From Ruminococcus sp. (lineage in GTDB: Bacteria; Bacillota; Clostridia; Oscillospirales; Acutalibacteraceae): a stretch of 64,000 bases of DNA. The notes below the pieces were generated by a model. The model was given only the letters and a program-made list of their open reading frames with translations. It was not told the DNA's origin and did no database searches. Position numbers and translations under genes: made by a program. The stretch lies in NCBI GenBank assembly GCA_017411835.1, contig JAFQPG010000002.1, positions 62,001-126,000 of the forward strand, given 5' to 3'. Shown here one piece after another: positions 1-8,193 of the stretch (within the stretch, counting starts at the first letter, position 1; the number at the start of each line of letters is the position of its first letter).

Positions 1-1820
1 TGACTGTTATATAGCTCTGCGTAAAAGCCACCCGGACTGATGAGTTCATCGTGGGTGCCTACAGAGTTGATGTCGCCGTCTTTTAGTACAAGTATGAGGT
101 CAGCGTTTTTGATGGTAGAAAGTCTGTGCGCGATAACAAACGAGGTTCTGCCGACGGTGAGCTCATCCATAGCCGACTGAATAATACGCTCGGTTCTTGT
201 GTCTACCGAGCTGGTTGCTTCGTCTAAAATGAGAAGTGGTGCGTTTTCTATCATAGCACGCGCAATAGTGAGCTGTTGCTTCTGACCTGACGAGAGCGTG
301 GTTTTGTCGTCAAGCACGGTGTCGTAGCCGTTTGGCAGTGTCCTAATAAAATGATGTATGCCTACTGCCTTACACGCTTTTTCAAGCTCTTCATCGGTTA
401 CGTCTTTTTTAGAGTAAACGAGGTTTTCCCTTACGGTACCCTCAAATAACCACGTATCCTGTAGTACCATACAAAACAGGTCGTGCACATTTTCTCTGGT
501 CAATTCATCAATCGGTATGCCATCGATAAGGATATCGCCCGAGTTTATTTCGTAAAAACGCATCAGCAGATTAACAATCGTTGTTTTGCCCGCACCCGTC
601 GGACCGACAATAGCGATTTTTTGTCCTGCTTTAACCTTAAGGCTGAAATCTTTAATGATGATTTTGTCCTTTGTGTAGCCAAATTTTACGTTTTTAAATT
701 CGACATCGCCTTTAACATTTGTAAGCACTTTTGTTTTGTGCGACTCATTTTCAAGCTCGTCTGCATTAAGATACTCAAATACTCGCTCGCTTGCTGCTGC
801 GGTTGACTGCATACTTGTAAAAGCCTGTGCAATCTGTGACAGAGGGTTTGTAAAAAGTCGTACATAAATCATAAATGCAACGATAACACCAAAGGATATG
901 TGCCCGTTAAATGCAAGCAATGCGCCAATAATGCAAACCGCAACATAACCTAAATTGCCGATAAAAGTCATAAGCGGTTGCATCAGACCTGAAAGCGCTG
1001 ATGCTTTAAATGCGCTGTCACGCAGGTGACGGTTAATGCGCTCAAAATCAGCCTTTGACGATTCTTCTGCGTTAAATGCTTTTACGACAATGTGTCCCGA
1101 GTAAATTTCCTCTACGTGACCATTTATAGCGCCTAAGTGTCTTTGCTGACGCGAAAAGTGTTTTTGTGAGTGTTTCATAATAACACTCATCAGTATAAAG
1201 CCTAAAAGCGAGGTTGCTACTGCTGTAAATGCAAGGATGTAGTTTGTGATAAACATCATAAGCAACGAACCGAAAAACAGAGTCAAAGACGATACAAGCA
1301 TACCGATGCTCTGGTTTAAGGTCATGCCGATTGTATCGATATCATTTGTAATACGTGATAGCACATCGCCGTAGCTTACCTTGTCAAAGTAGTTAAACGG
1401 CAGTCGGTTAGTTTTTTCGATTATGTCAGTACGCAGGCGTTTAGAAAGCTTTTGCGTTACTGTCGCCATAATGTAGTGCTGGGAAAAATTGAGTATCCAG
1501 CTTATACCGTACATTACCATCATAATGATGCAGAGTCTTGATACTGCAGATGTATCTACACTTGACATAAGACCTGCAGTTATTATATCGGTAATATTGC
1601 TTAACAGCTTTGGTCCGATTAAAGCGATAATCGTGCCTACCATCGCACAAACAATAGCGATAATTACAAACGGAACGTATCTCTTTGAGTAATTGATAAG
1701 TTTTTTCCAGGTTTTCTTAAAATCTTTTGGTTTTTCACCGTGGAATTTGTTATTACCACGAGGTGCAATAGGAGGTCTCTTAGTATTTGCGCCGACTAAA
1801 GTGTTTTTATTTTTAATCAT
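1..1820 (-). CDS. ABC exporter half-transporter, catalytic-type subunit (3' end missing)
   Basis: Reading is open from ATG at 1820 through the left edge, so the last residues are missing; about 606 residues are visible. It has an N-terminal six-helix exporter membrane domain and a C-terminal nucleotide-binding domain with Walker A GPTGAGKTT, signature LSSGQKQQ, Walker B LLILDEATSS with the catalytic Glu, and H-loop IAHRLST. All ATPase motifs are canonical, unlike its partner encoded just upstream, so the two probably form a heterodimeric exporter of the BmrCD/TM287-288 type in which this chain carries the intact Walker B/His set. Its ATG overlaps the partner's stop codon by 4 bases (ATGA), implying translational coupling. 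The substrate (drug, lipid or peptide) cannot be read from the sequence. Confidence 0.93.
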   Translation of the reverse strand, partial: MIKNKNTLVGANTKRPPIAPRGNNKFHGEKPKDFKKTWKKLINYSKRYVPFVIIAIVCAMVGTIIALIGPKLLSNITDIITAGLMSSVDTSAVSRLCIIMMVMYGISWILNFSQHYIMATVTQKLSKRLRTDIIEKTNRLPFNYFDKVSYGDVLSRITNDIDTIGMTLNQSIGMLVSSLTLFFGSLLMMFITNYILAFTAVATSLLGFILMSVIMKHSQKHFSRQQRHLGAINGHVEEIYSGHIVVKAFNAEESSKADFERINRHLRDSAFKASALSGLMQPLMTFIGNLGYVAVCIIGALLAFNGHISFGVIVAFMIYVRLFTNPLSQIAQAFTSMQSTAAASERVFEYLNADELENESHKTKVLTNVKGDVEFKNVKFGYTKDKIIIKDFSLKVKAGQKIAIVGPTGAGKTTIVNLLMRFYEINSGDILIDGIPIDELTRENVHDLFCMVLQDTWLFEGTVRENLVYSKKDVTDEELEKACKAVGIHHFIRTLPNGYDTVLDDKTTLSSGQKQQLTIARAMIENAPLLILDEATSSVDTRTERIIQSAMDELTVGRTSFVIAHRLSTIKNADLILVLKDGDINSVGTHDELISPGGFYAELYNS

Positions 1821-3577
1821 TTTTGAAGCTCCTCCTGTGATAACTGTGATAAAGCAATTTCTTTATATACCTTACAGGTATCAAGCAGCTCTTTGTGTTT
1901 GCCTATACCGGCAATTTTACCTTCGTCAAGCACTATAATAAGGTCGGCGTCTTTTATAGTACCAATACGTTGAGCAACTATGATATTTGTAGTACCCTGT
2001 GTTTCTTCTTTTAAAGCTTGCCTTAAAACGCGGTCGGTTTTGTAGTCAAGCGCAGAGAACGAATCGTCAAAAATAAGAATTTCAGGATTTCTGCAAATAG
2101 CGCGTGCAATACAAAGTCGCTGTCGCTGACCGCCCGATACATTTGTACCGCCCTGAGCAATTTCCGAGTTGTACTGATACGGCATTTTTTCTACAAAATC
2201 CTGCGCTTGAGCGATTTTTATCGCGCGCTTTACATCGTCCTCGGTGTATTCGTCTTTACCGTTTGAGCCGTAAGCGACATTAGTATTGACAGTACCCGCA
2301 AAAAGCAGAGCCTTTTGAGGTACAAAGCCTAGCTTGTTGTGCAAAGCATCAAGCTTATACTCCTTTACATTTATGCCGTCAACAAGCACTTCGCCCACGG
2401 TTGCATCGTAGAATCTCGGAATAAGATTAATCAGGGTAGATTTGCCGCAACCTGTCGAACCGATAATGGCAACTGTATGACCCTTCATCGCTTTAAAAGA
2501 AATGTTTTCTAAAACATAGTCAGCCGCATCAGGGTATTTAAAGCTGACGTTTTTAAATTCTATTTCACCTAAAACAGAGCAGTTGGTATTATCAATAGTG
2601 CCGTCAAATATAGTCGGTTTTGTGTCGAGCACCTCATTAATACGCTTAGCAGCTACAATCGCACGCGGCGCCATAATGAATATCATATTGAGCACCATAA
2701 ACGAAATGATAACCTGCATAGCATATTGTGAGAAAACAACCATTTCCGAGAAAACAGCGAGCTTATCCATAGTGCTTACAGAATTTATAAGATAAGCACC
2801 TATCCAGTAAATGATTACGGAAAGACCATTCATAACAATGGTCATACTTGGTCCCATAATTGCCATAATTCTGTGTGCACTTAAGTTGTTAGAGGTTATT
2901 TCTTCGTTTGCTTTTTCAAACTTATTTTCTTGATAATCTTCAGCGTTATAAGCCCTGATTACCCTTAAGCCGGTTAAGTTTTCTCTTGTGATACGGTTGA
3001 TGTTGTCAGTAAGTGACTGGATTTTTTTAAATTTTGGTAATGCAAAGAAATAGCATATTAAAAGTACGATACATACAAACGCTACTGCACCTGCTGTAGC
3101 TACAGTCCATTGCCAATGCTTTGTAGAGATTTTTGTGATAGCCCAGACGCTCATCACAGGAGCTTTGATAATCGCCATCATACCGAAAACAATGATGTTT
3201 TGAACCTGAGTAATGTCGTTTGTTGAGCGGGTAATCAGCGATGGGGTAGAGAACTTGTTCATTTGCTCTAAGGAGAAGGACTCTACCTTGTCGTATAATT
3301 TTGTTCGCACGCTCCACGAATAGTCTGCTGCAACCTTTGCCGCGATTACGTGTATAATTACGGCGAGTAAAAGACTGAGTATTGCGCAGCTAAGCATTTT
3401 AGAGCCTGCGACGAGAATTCCCGAGATTTCACCGCCTGGTGTTTGAGTAAGTTTAGTTATTTGTGCCATATAGTCGGGCATTTTAAGCTCTAAGTAAACC
3501 TGTACTAATATACATACAGCGTTTAATAAAACATATAGCCAACTTTTTTTAGGAAAATGTTTAAGTATATGCTTCAC
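1817..3577 (-). CDS. ABC exporter half-transporter, degenerate-site subunit
   Basis: A 586-residue exporter-type ABC protein with membrane helices in the first 300 residues or so and an ATPase domain after about residue 345. Walker A is GSTGCGKST and the signature is VSGGQRQR. Walker B reads LIFDDSFSALD, with Asp where the catalytic Glu is expected, and the switch histidine is replaced by Gln (VAQRIGT). Such changes mark the degenerate-site chain of heterodimeric exporters, and the neighbouring downstream gene supplies the canonical chain. Both ends of the gene overlap neighbours by 4 bases: the MarR gene upstream and the partner downstream. The three genes therefore form a coupled operon, in which the MarR protein probably senses an exported compound; that link is inferred. 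Confidence 0.93.
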   Translation of the reverse strand: MKHILKHFPKKSWLYVLLNAVCILVQVYLELKMPDYMAQITKLTQTPGGEISGILVAGSKMLSCAILSLLLAVIIHVIAAKVAADYSWSVRTKLYDKVESFSLEQMNKFSTPSLITRSTNDITQVQNIIVFGMMAIIKAPVMSVWAITKISTKHWQWTVATAGAVAFVCIVLLICYFFALPKFKKIQSLTDNINRITRENLTGLRVIRAYNAEDYQENKFEKANEEITSNNLSAHRIMAIMGPSMTIVMNGLSVIIYWIGAYLINSVSTMDKLAVFSEMVVFSQYAMQVIISFMVLNMIFIMAPRAIVAAKRINEVLDTKPTIFDGTIDNTNCSVLGEIEFKNVSFKYPDAADYVLENISFKAMKGHTVAIIGSTGCGKSTLINLIPRFYDATVGEVLVDGINVKEYKLDALHNKLGFVPQKALLFAGTVNTNVAYGSNGKDEYTEDDVKRAIKIAQAQDFVEKMPYQYNSEIAQGGTNVSGGQRQRLCIARAICRNPEILIFDDSFSALDYKTDRVLRQALKEETQGTTNIIVAQRIGTIKDADLIIVLDEGKIAGIGKHKELLDTCKVYKEIALSQLSQEELQK

Positions 3578-4038
3578 GCTTTTTCTGCCTCCTTAAGATT
3601 TTGCTTTATTTTTTCTAAAGTCTTTTTAAACTGTGTAAGTTCATCAATGCTGATGCCCTTAACCATCTTTTCTTCAAGCTGTGTTCTGTGAGCTTTGAGC
3701 TTATCAGCAACTAAAACGGTTTTTTGAGTAATCGCGATTTTTTTGAGTCTTTTATCTGAGTCGACCGCTTCTCGCTTGATATAGCCTTTTTGCTCAAGTA
3801 GCGTAAGCACCTTTGACATTGTAGAGCGACGAACAGAAAACTCCTGCTCTAAATCTTTTTGAAATACATCAGTATCATTATGGTCGTATAAATACGATAT
3901 GATGCACGACGATGCCCCCGAAATGGACTTATCTTCTTCATTACACAAGGGGTTGTTTTGAATACTGCTTCTTATAATTTCACGATGAATAAGGTTGTTT
4001 AGCTCGGCTAAATGCCTGCCGATGTCTTTATCTGCCAT
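3574..4038 (-). CDS. MarR-family transcriptional regulator
   Basis: A 154-residue protein with a winged-helix DNA-binding region at about residues 50-110: a helix pair around FQKDLEQEFSVRRSTMSKVL followed by the wing sequence QKGYIKREAVDSDKRLKK. This is the usual MarR size and layout, with helices at both ends for dimerisation. It is the first gene of the operon with the two ABC exporter chains and its stop overlaps the next start (ATGA). A near-perfect 29-bp palindrome lies directly downstream of its -10 box, so self-repression relieved by a ligand, and co-regulation of the exporter, is the likely arrangement. The ligand is unknown. Confidence 0.93.
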   Translation of the reverse strand: MADKDIGRHLAELNNLIHREIIRSSIQNNPLCNEEDKSISGASSCIISYLYDHNDTDVFQKDLEQEFSVRRSTMSKVLTLLEQKGYIKREAVDSDKRLKKIAITQKTVLVADKLKAHRTQLEEKMVKGISIDELTQFKKTLEKIKQNLKEAEKA

Positions 4039-4051
4039 AAGTCACCTCTTT

Positions 4052-4109
4052 GTTAGATGTCAAACTGTTTGCTATCTAACATTATATTATTATATATTCA
4101 TACTGTCAA
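4052..4109 (-). promoter_or_regulatory. MarR operon promoter with palindromic operator
   Basis: On the minus strand TTGACA (4109-4104) and TATAAT (4086-4081) are separated by 17 bp. The palindrome GTTAGAT-GT-CAAAC-T-GTTTG-CT-ATCTAAC occupies 4052-4080, immediately after the -10 box and covering the expected start site. Two arms of 14 bases match at 12 positions. MarR dimers usually bind such sites, so this is the probable autoregulatory operator. Confidence 0.8.
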
Positions 4110-4150
4110 TGAAAAAAGCATCATTAAGAATGAAAATATTGTCGAAGAAT

Positions 4151-4180
4151 GTTGAAATTTCAACATTTTGGTGCTATACT
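4151..4180 (+). promoter_or_regulatory. Lipid kinase promoter overlapped by a 14-bp palindrome
   Basis: TTGAAA (4152-4157), 17-bp spacer, TATACT (4175-4180) form a good vegetative promoter for the lipid kinase gene. The perfect palindrome GTTGAAATTTCAAC (4151-4164) contains the -35 box, so a repressor could bind there. The regulator is not identified. Confidence 0.6.
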
Positions 4181-4207
4181 CTTTTTTAGTAAAAAGAGGT
4201 GGAAACA

Positions 4208-5107
4208 ATGATACATATATTGTATAATCCGAAATCTAATTGCGGTAAGAACATAGATGAGGTTATATTTAGCGTTAAAAGCTATTACGCTCAAAGCGAA
4301 ACTGTTACATACAATATTACACAAATCAGCGATTTAGAAGAACTTTTTGATACCTTTGATAAAAATGATGAAGTGGTCGTAGTCGGTGGTGACGGTACAT
4401 TAAATGTATTGTGTAACCATTTGCGTGGATATAAGCTTAAGAACAATATTTATTTGTTCAAGGCTGGTACAGGCAACGACTTTTTACGAGATGTTGACGA
4501 TGTAAACTCAAATGAAATCAAGGCTGTTAAGATAAATGAGTATATTGATAATCTTCCTGTTGTAACCGTAAATGGTAAGGAATATCTTTTTATCAATAAT
4601 GTGGGCTACGGAATAGACGGTAAGGTTTGTACTGCCGGTGAAGAGCTTAGAGAAAAGGGCAAAAAAGATATCAATTATACTACACTTGCTATAAAGCTTT
4701 TACTTACGGCATATAAAAGCAACGGCGCAACCGTTACAGTTGACGGAAATAAGCATAGCTTTAAAAGAGTATGGATGGCACCTGTAATGAACGGACTTTA
4801 CTATGGTGGTGGTATGATGCCTACACCAAATCAGGACAGAAATTCAGACTTGCTTTCCTGCTGTGTTGTACACGATACAAACGCGTTGCAGACATTGTTA
4901 ATCTTTCCGTCAATTTTCAAAGGTGAGCACATCAAGTATAAGAAGAAAGTTACCATTTTAAGCGGTAAAGAAATGAAAATCGAGTTTGATAAGCCTCAGG
5001 ACGTTCAGATTGACGGCGAAGTTATACGTGATGTCAGCGAAATTTCAGTAAAAAAGTATGCTCAAATAAAAGAGCGAGATGAAAAATTAATAAAAGCAAA
5101 TGCTTGA
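4208..5107 (+). CDS. Diacylglycerol kinase-family lipid kinase
   Basis: A 299-residue protein of the DagK/YegS/BmrU family, which phosphorylates diacylglycerol or related lipids at the cytoplasmic membrane face with ATP. The nucleotide-binding motif VVGGDGTLN lies near residue 60, and the second conserved block AGTGNDFLRD near residue 90. The C-terminal beta-rich domain ends with DVQIDGEV, typical of the family. A GTG at 4199 is in frame but lies inside the AGAGGTGG ribosome binding site, so ATG 4208 is taken as the start. The gene stands alone between its own promoter and a terminator and is divergent from the MarR operon. The exact lipid substrate is not determined. Confidence 0.88.
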   Translation: MIHILYNPKSNCGKNIDEVIFSVKSYYAQSETVTYNITQISDLEELFDTFDKNDEVVVVGGDGTLNVLCNHLRGYKLKNNIYLFKAGTGNDFLRDVDDVNSNEIKAVKINEYIDNLPVVTVNGKEYLFINNVGYGIDGKVCTAGEELREKGKKDINYTTLAIKLLLTAYKSNGATVTVDGNKHSFKRVWMAPVMNGLYYGGGMMPTPNQDRNSDLLSCCVVHDTNALQTLLIFPSIFKGEHIKYKKKVTILSGKEMKIEFDKPQDVQIDGEVIRDVSEISVKKYAQIKERDEKLIKANA

Positions 5108-5114
5108 TTTTATG

Positions 5115-5146
5115 ATATGGAGGGTTTTTACCCTCTATATTTTTTG
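5115..5146 (+). terminator. Intrinsic terminator after the lipid kinase gene
   Basis: A 10-bp stem (5115-5124 with 5131-5140, one G-T wobble) with a 6-base loop is followed by a run of six T. Confidence 0.85.
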
Positions 5147-5224
5147 AAAATTAATCATATTTGAACATAAACGCTATTTTGATTGTTAAAATTTGAACAA
5201 AAAGCCGAAAACACAGCCGATTTG

Positions 5225-5253
5225 TTGACATCTTGGGTGTATTGGTGTAAAAT
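5225..5253 (+). promoter_or_regulatory. hppA promoter
   Basis: TTGACA (5225-5230), 17-bp spacer, TAAAAT (5248-5253), about 30 bases upstream of the hppA start region. Confidence 0.75.
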
Positions 5254-5288
5254 TTTTATTAAACTTTATAAGGAGGATTGCCCTTTTT

Positions 5289-7406
5289 ATGGAAAAATAT
5301 CTTGTTATTGCAACCTTCGTTGGTTCAGTTTTAGCTATTCTTTTTGCCCTTTTTATGGCAAAGAAGGTTTTAAACTTTGATGAAGGCACAGAAAAAATGA
5401 AGAAAATCTCGGCATCTATCCGCGAAGGTGCTAACGCATACCTCAAGAGACAGTACACTATTGTTGCTGTTTTCTTTGCAGCTATGTTTGTTATTCTTTG
5501 CGTAATGGCAACATTTAAGATGCTAACTTGGTATGTACCATTTGCGTTTGTAACAGGTGGTTTGTTCTCCGGTCTTTCAGGCTTTATCGGCATGAAGATT
5601 GCTACAGCCGCAAATGCAAGAACTGCAAACGCATGTAGAACAGGTCTTAACAAAGGTTTAAGAGTTGCGTTTTCTGCCGGTTCCGTTATGGGCTTTACAG
5701 TAGTAGGTTTAGGCCTTTTAGATATTTCTATCTGGTTCTTCCTGCTCAGATATGTTTTTGATTGTAATGCTTCAGAAATCACTTCAGCTATGCTGACATT
5801 CGGTATGGGTGCTTCATCTATGGCGTTGTTTGCTAGAGTTGGTGGCGGTATCTTTACTAAGGCTGCTGACGTTGGTGCTGACCTTGTTGGTAAGGTTGAA
5901 GCAGGTATCCCTGAGGACGACCCTCGTAACCCTGCTTGTATCGCTGATAACGTAGGCGATAACGTAGGTGACGTTGCAGGTATGGGTGCTGACCTTTATG
6001 AGTCTTATGTTGGCTCTGTAATTTCTGCGTCTGCACTCGGTGTTGCTGCTTTTTCTGACTTGCATAACGGCTCATACGGTTTCAGAGCAATGGCTGTTCC
6101 GATGCTTATCGCAGCAGTTGGTATTATCTGTTCTATTTTAGGAACATTTTTCGTACGTACAAAAGAGAATGCTGACCAGAAAGCACTCTTGAAATCACTG
6201 TCACGTGGTACTAACTTCTCTGCTGTTGTAATTGCTATCGCAGCTTTCCCACTTCTGTATTTTGTATTAGGTAAAGAGAATATCGGTTTCTACTTTGCTA
6301 TTATTGCCGGTCTTTTAGCAGGTGTGCTCATTGGTCTTTCAACCGAGTATTTCACATCTGATTCTTATAAACCTACAAAGAACCTTGCTTCAAAATCCGA
6401 GACAGGTTCAGCAACTATCATTATTGGTGGTTTAGGCTTAGGTATGCTTTCAACTATACTTCCAATCGTTATTGTTGGTGCTTGTGTACTTGTTGCTTAC
6501 TTTGTATCAGCAGGTAACTTAACAGAAGCAGGCGGTGCTTCAGCCGGTCTTTACGGTATTGCACTTGCTGCTGTTGGTATGCTCTCAACACTTGGTATCA
6601 CATTAGCAACAGACGCTTACGGTCCTGTTGCTGATAACGCTGGTGGTATAGCAGAGATGTCAGGTCTTGAACCAGAGGTAAGACAGAGAACTGACGCACT
6701 TGATGCTCTTGGTAACACAACCGCTGCTACAGGTAAAGGTTTTGCTATCGGTTCTGCAGCGCTTACTGCTCTTGCACTTATCGCTTCATATATCGAGAAA
6801 GCTCAGGAAGTTGGTTCAAACGTAAACTTTGATTCATTTACAGTTATGGATCCACTTGTACTTGTAGGCTTATTTATTGGTGCTTGTTTACCATTCGTAT
6901 TTGCAGCTCTTACTATGGATGCTGTTGGTCGTGCTGCTCAGTCAGTTGTTATTGAGGTTAGACGTCAGTTTAAGAAAATTGTTGGTCTTATTGACGGCAA
7001 GGCTGATGCTGATTACGCAAGATGCGTTGACCTTTGCACAAAGTCAAGCTTAAAGGAAATGATTCTTCCAACTATCGTTGCTGTTGTAACACCAATCGCT
7101 GTTGGTATGATTTTAGGCGTTGGCGGTGTTGTTGGTATGCTCGCAGGCGCTACTGTAACAGGCTTCTTACTCGCAGTATTTATGTCTAACTCAGGCGGTG
7201 CTTGGGATAACGCTAAGAAGTACATCGAGTCCGGTGTACACGGCGGTAAGGGTAGTGACCAGCACAAAGCTGCTGTCGTTGGTGATACAGTAGGTGACCC
7301 ATTCAAGGATACATCAGGCCCTGCTATCAACATTCTTATCAAGCTTCTTTCAATGGTATCAATCGTGTTTGCAGCACTTGTTGTAAACTTCTCTATTTTA
7401 GGTTAA
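5289..7406 (+). CDS. hppA: Membrane-bound ion-translocating pyrophosphatase, K+-dependent type
   Basis: A 705-residue, very hydrophobic protein of full family length. It couples hydrolysis of cytosolic pyrophosphate to export of H+ or Na+ through about 16 membrane helices. The signature catalytic block is complete: KAADVGADLVGKVE, EDDPRNPACIADNVGDNVGD and, near the C-terminus, DTVGDPFKDTSGPA with the Mg-PPi-binding Asp residues. The determinant region reads GNTTAATGKG, with Ala rather than Lys after GNTT, which marks the K+-dependent subfamily. Many clostridial members of that group pump Na+, but the pumped ion cannot be settled here. AAGGAGG at 5270-5276 is 12 bases upstream of the ATG, a slightly long spacing. 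It is a single-gene unit with its own promoter and terminator. Confidence 0.97.
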   Translation: MEKYLVIATFVGSVLAILFALFMAKKVLNFDEGTEKMKKISASIREGANAYLKRQYTIVAVFFAAMFVILCVMATFKMLTWYVPFAFVTGGLFSGLSGFIGMKIATAANARTANACRTGLNKGLRVAFSAGSVMGFTVVGLGLLDISIWFFLLRYVFDCNASEITSAMLTFGMGASSMALFARVGGGIFTKAADVGADLVGKVEAGIPEDDPRNPACIADNVGDNVGDVAGMGADLYESYVGSVISASALGVAAFSDLHNGSYGFRAMAVPMLIAAVGIICSILGTFFVRTKENADQKALLKSLSRGTNFSAVVIAIAAFPLLYFVLGKENIGFYFAIIAGLLAGVLIGLSTEYFTSDSYKPTKNLASKSETGSATIIIGGLGLGMLSTILPIVIVGACVLVAYFVSAGNLTEAGGASAGLYGIALAAVGMLSTLGITLATDAYGPVADNAGGIAEMSGLEPEVRQRTDALDALGNTTAATGKGFAIGSAALTALALIASYIEKAQEVGSNVNFDSFTVMDPLVLVGLFIGACLPFVFAALTMDAVGRAAQSVVIEVRRQFKKIVGLIDGKADADYARCVDLCTKSSLKEMILPTIVAVVTPIAVGMILGVGGVVGMLAGATVTGFLLAVFMSNSGGAWDNAKKYIESGVHGGKGSDQHKAAVVGDTVGDPFKDTSGPAINILIKLLSMVSIVFAALVVNFSILG

Positions 7407-7432
7407 TTTGATATCACACATTGATATAAATT

Positions 7433-7467
7433 ACGGCACATTTGCTTTTGCAGATGTGCCGTTTTTG
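7433..7467 (+). terminator. Intrinsic terminator after hppA
   Basis: Stem ACGGCACAT (7433-7441) with ATGTGCCGT (7454-7462) is followed by TTTTT. The loop contains a small secondary pairing TGC/GCA. Confidence 0.9.
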
Positions 7468-7489
7468 TATTTATTGCAGAATTTTGTAA

Positions 7490-7515
7490 AATATTCGAAC
7501 ATATAATCGAATATT
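7490..7515. repeat. Perfect inverted repeat in the hppA/small-ORF intergenic region
   Basis: AATATTCGA (7490-7498) and TCGAATATT (7507-7515) are separated by 8 bases. There is no strong T tract after it, so it looks more like a protein-binding site than a terminator. Role unknown. Confidence 0.6.
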
Positions 7516-7524
7516 TTCTTAAAA

Positions 7525-7622
7525 GAATTAACAATTACAGACTGAAATCTTTTTATCTTTTTAAGAATTAACTATTACAGAGCACCTGTTTTTTTATCCT
7601 GACGGGAATTAACAATTAATAA
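7525..7622 (+). repeat. Three spaced direct repeats (GAATTAAC-A/T-ATTA) in a gene-free stretch
   Basis: The 352-bp stretch 7407-7758 has no gene beyond the hppA terminator. It holds three related copies starting at 7525, 7565 and 7606 (GAATTAACAATTACAGA, GAATTAACTATTACAGA, GAATTAACAATTAATAA). The copies are 40 and 41 bp apart, close to four helical turns, with T-rich tracts between them. Regularly spaced sites suggest a regulator or nucleoid protein acting on the next gene. No matching regulator was recognised. Confidence 0.6.
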
Positions 7623-7758
7623 ACTGTAAGTGAGACATTCAAAGGTGTAACTGGAAGTATGGGTACATATCTGCTAAAATATAAGTGTAAGATAAATAGA
7701 AAAACAAAAGTTTTTTTGATATACATTTTAGAACAAATTTTAGTTAGGAGATGATATT

Positions 7759-7929
7759 GTGCGCATTAAGGTATTAGGAGAAAAGGTTTCGGACACAGTT
7801 GTAAAAATGTACGTAAACGAACTAGTCAAGGCACACCCTGAAAAAAGGATATCAGCAGTAGATATCATCGTTGAGGGAGATTTTTTGAAAATCAAGTGCA
7901 AATACGAAGAGCTTGACTATATTGCTTAA
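7759..7929 (+). CDS. Small conserved-looking hypothetical protein, 56 aa
   Basis: GTG start at 7759 with TTAGGAG eight bases upstream; 56 codons end in TAA. The protein starts MRIKVLGEKV and ends EELDYIA. It is mixed alpha/beta, highly charged and has no signal peptide or membrane helix. The alternation of hydrophobic residues near AVDIIVEGDFLKIKCKYE suggests a beta hairpin after a helix. I do not recognise the family. A good ribosome binding site, an efficient terminator directly downstream and a long upstream region with direct repeats all support a real, separately regulated gene. Confidence 0.7.
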   Translation: MRIKVLGEKVSDTVVKMYVNELVKAHPEKRISAVDIIVEGDFLKIKCKYEELDYIA

Positions 7930-7955
7930 GAAATAAGGATAAGTCCGCCTGAAAG

Positions 7956-7987
7956 AATCCTCCTGCTGTGCAGGGGGATTTTTTTAT
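7956..7987 (+). terminator. Intrinsic terminator after the small ORF
   Basis: An 11-bp stem (7956-7966 with 7970-7980, including one T-G pair) with a TGT loop is followed by seven T including those ending the stem. Confidence 0.9.
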
Positions 7988-7992
7988 AAATA

Positions 7993-8021
7993 TTGACATC
8001 TAAAAAATATAAGTTTATAAT
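7993..8021 (+). promoter_or_regulatory. Promoter of the riboswitch-controlled exchanger
   Basis: TTGACA (7993-7998), 17-bp spacer, TATAAT (8016-8021): a consensus promoter whose transcript begins just before the riboswitch aptamer. Confidence 0.9.
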
Positions 8022-8025
8022 CGAT

Positions 8026-8137
8026 ACTGTAAAGGGGAGTAGGAAGCAGTAACTTGACTGCGGTTTGATTCGTCATCGCGTAGAAATACCGGATCTTACC
8101 CGAAGCATTAATTTGTTTTGTGACGAGACTTTTACTG
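8026..8137 (+). ncRNA. yybP-ykoY (manganese) riboswitch aptamer
   Basis: The segment begins with GTAAAGGGGAGTAG, matching the conserved first-loop sequence AAAGGGGAGUAG of yybP-ykoY RNAs. It ends with GACGAGACTTTTAC, matching the second conserved loop and the closing strand of P1. P1 pairs GTAAAG (8029-8034) with CTTTTAC (8129-8135). The class binds Mn2+ and commonly controls metal exporters and cation/Ca2+ exchangers, which fits the gene 57 bases downstream. The P1 3' strand is shared with the terminator, so ligand binding should prevent termination and turn the gene on. Confidence 0.87.
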
Positions 8138-8166
8138 TGTATGGGCGCAGTAGAAGTCTTTTTTTA
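8126..8166 (+). terminator. Riboswitch expression-platform terminator
   Basis: AGACTTTTACTG (8126-8137) pairs with CAGTAGAAGTCT (8148-8159), one wobble, followed by eight T. The left arm includes the 3' strand of aptamer P1, so aptamer and terminator are mutually exclusive. Confidence 0.88.
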
Positions 8167-8193
8167 TGTAAATACTTGTTTGGAGGCTAGTAT

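Noticed and set aside
5814-7342. Long minus-strand reading frames inside hppA
   Set aside because: They are mirror frames of a strongly coding gene, have repetitive composition and no ribosome binding sites.
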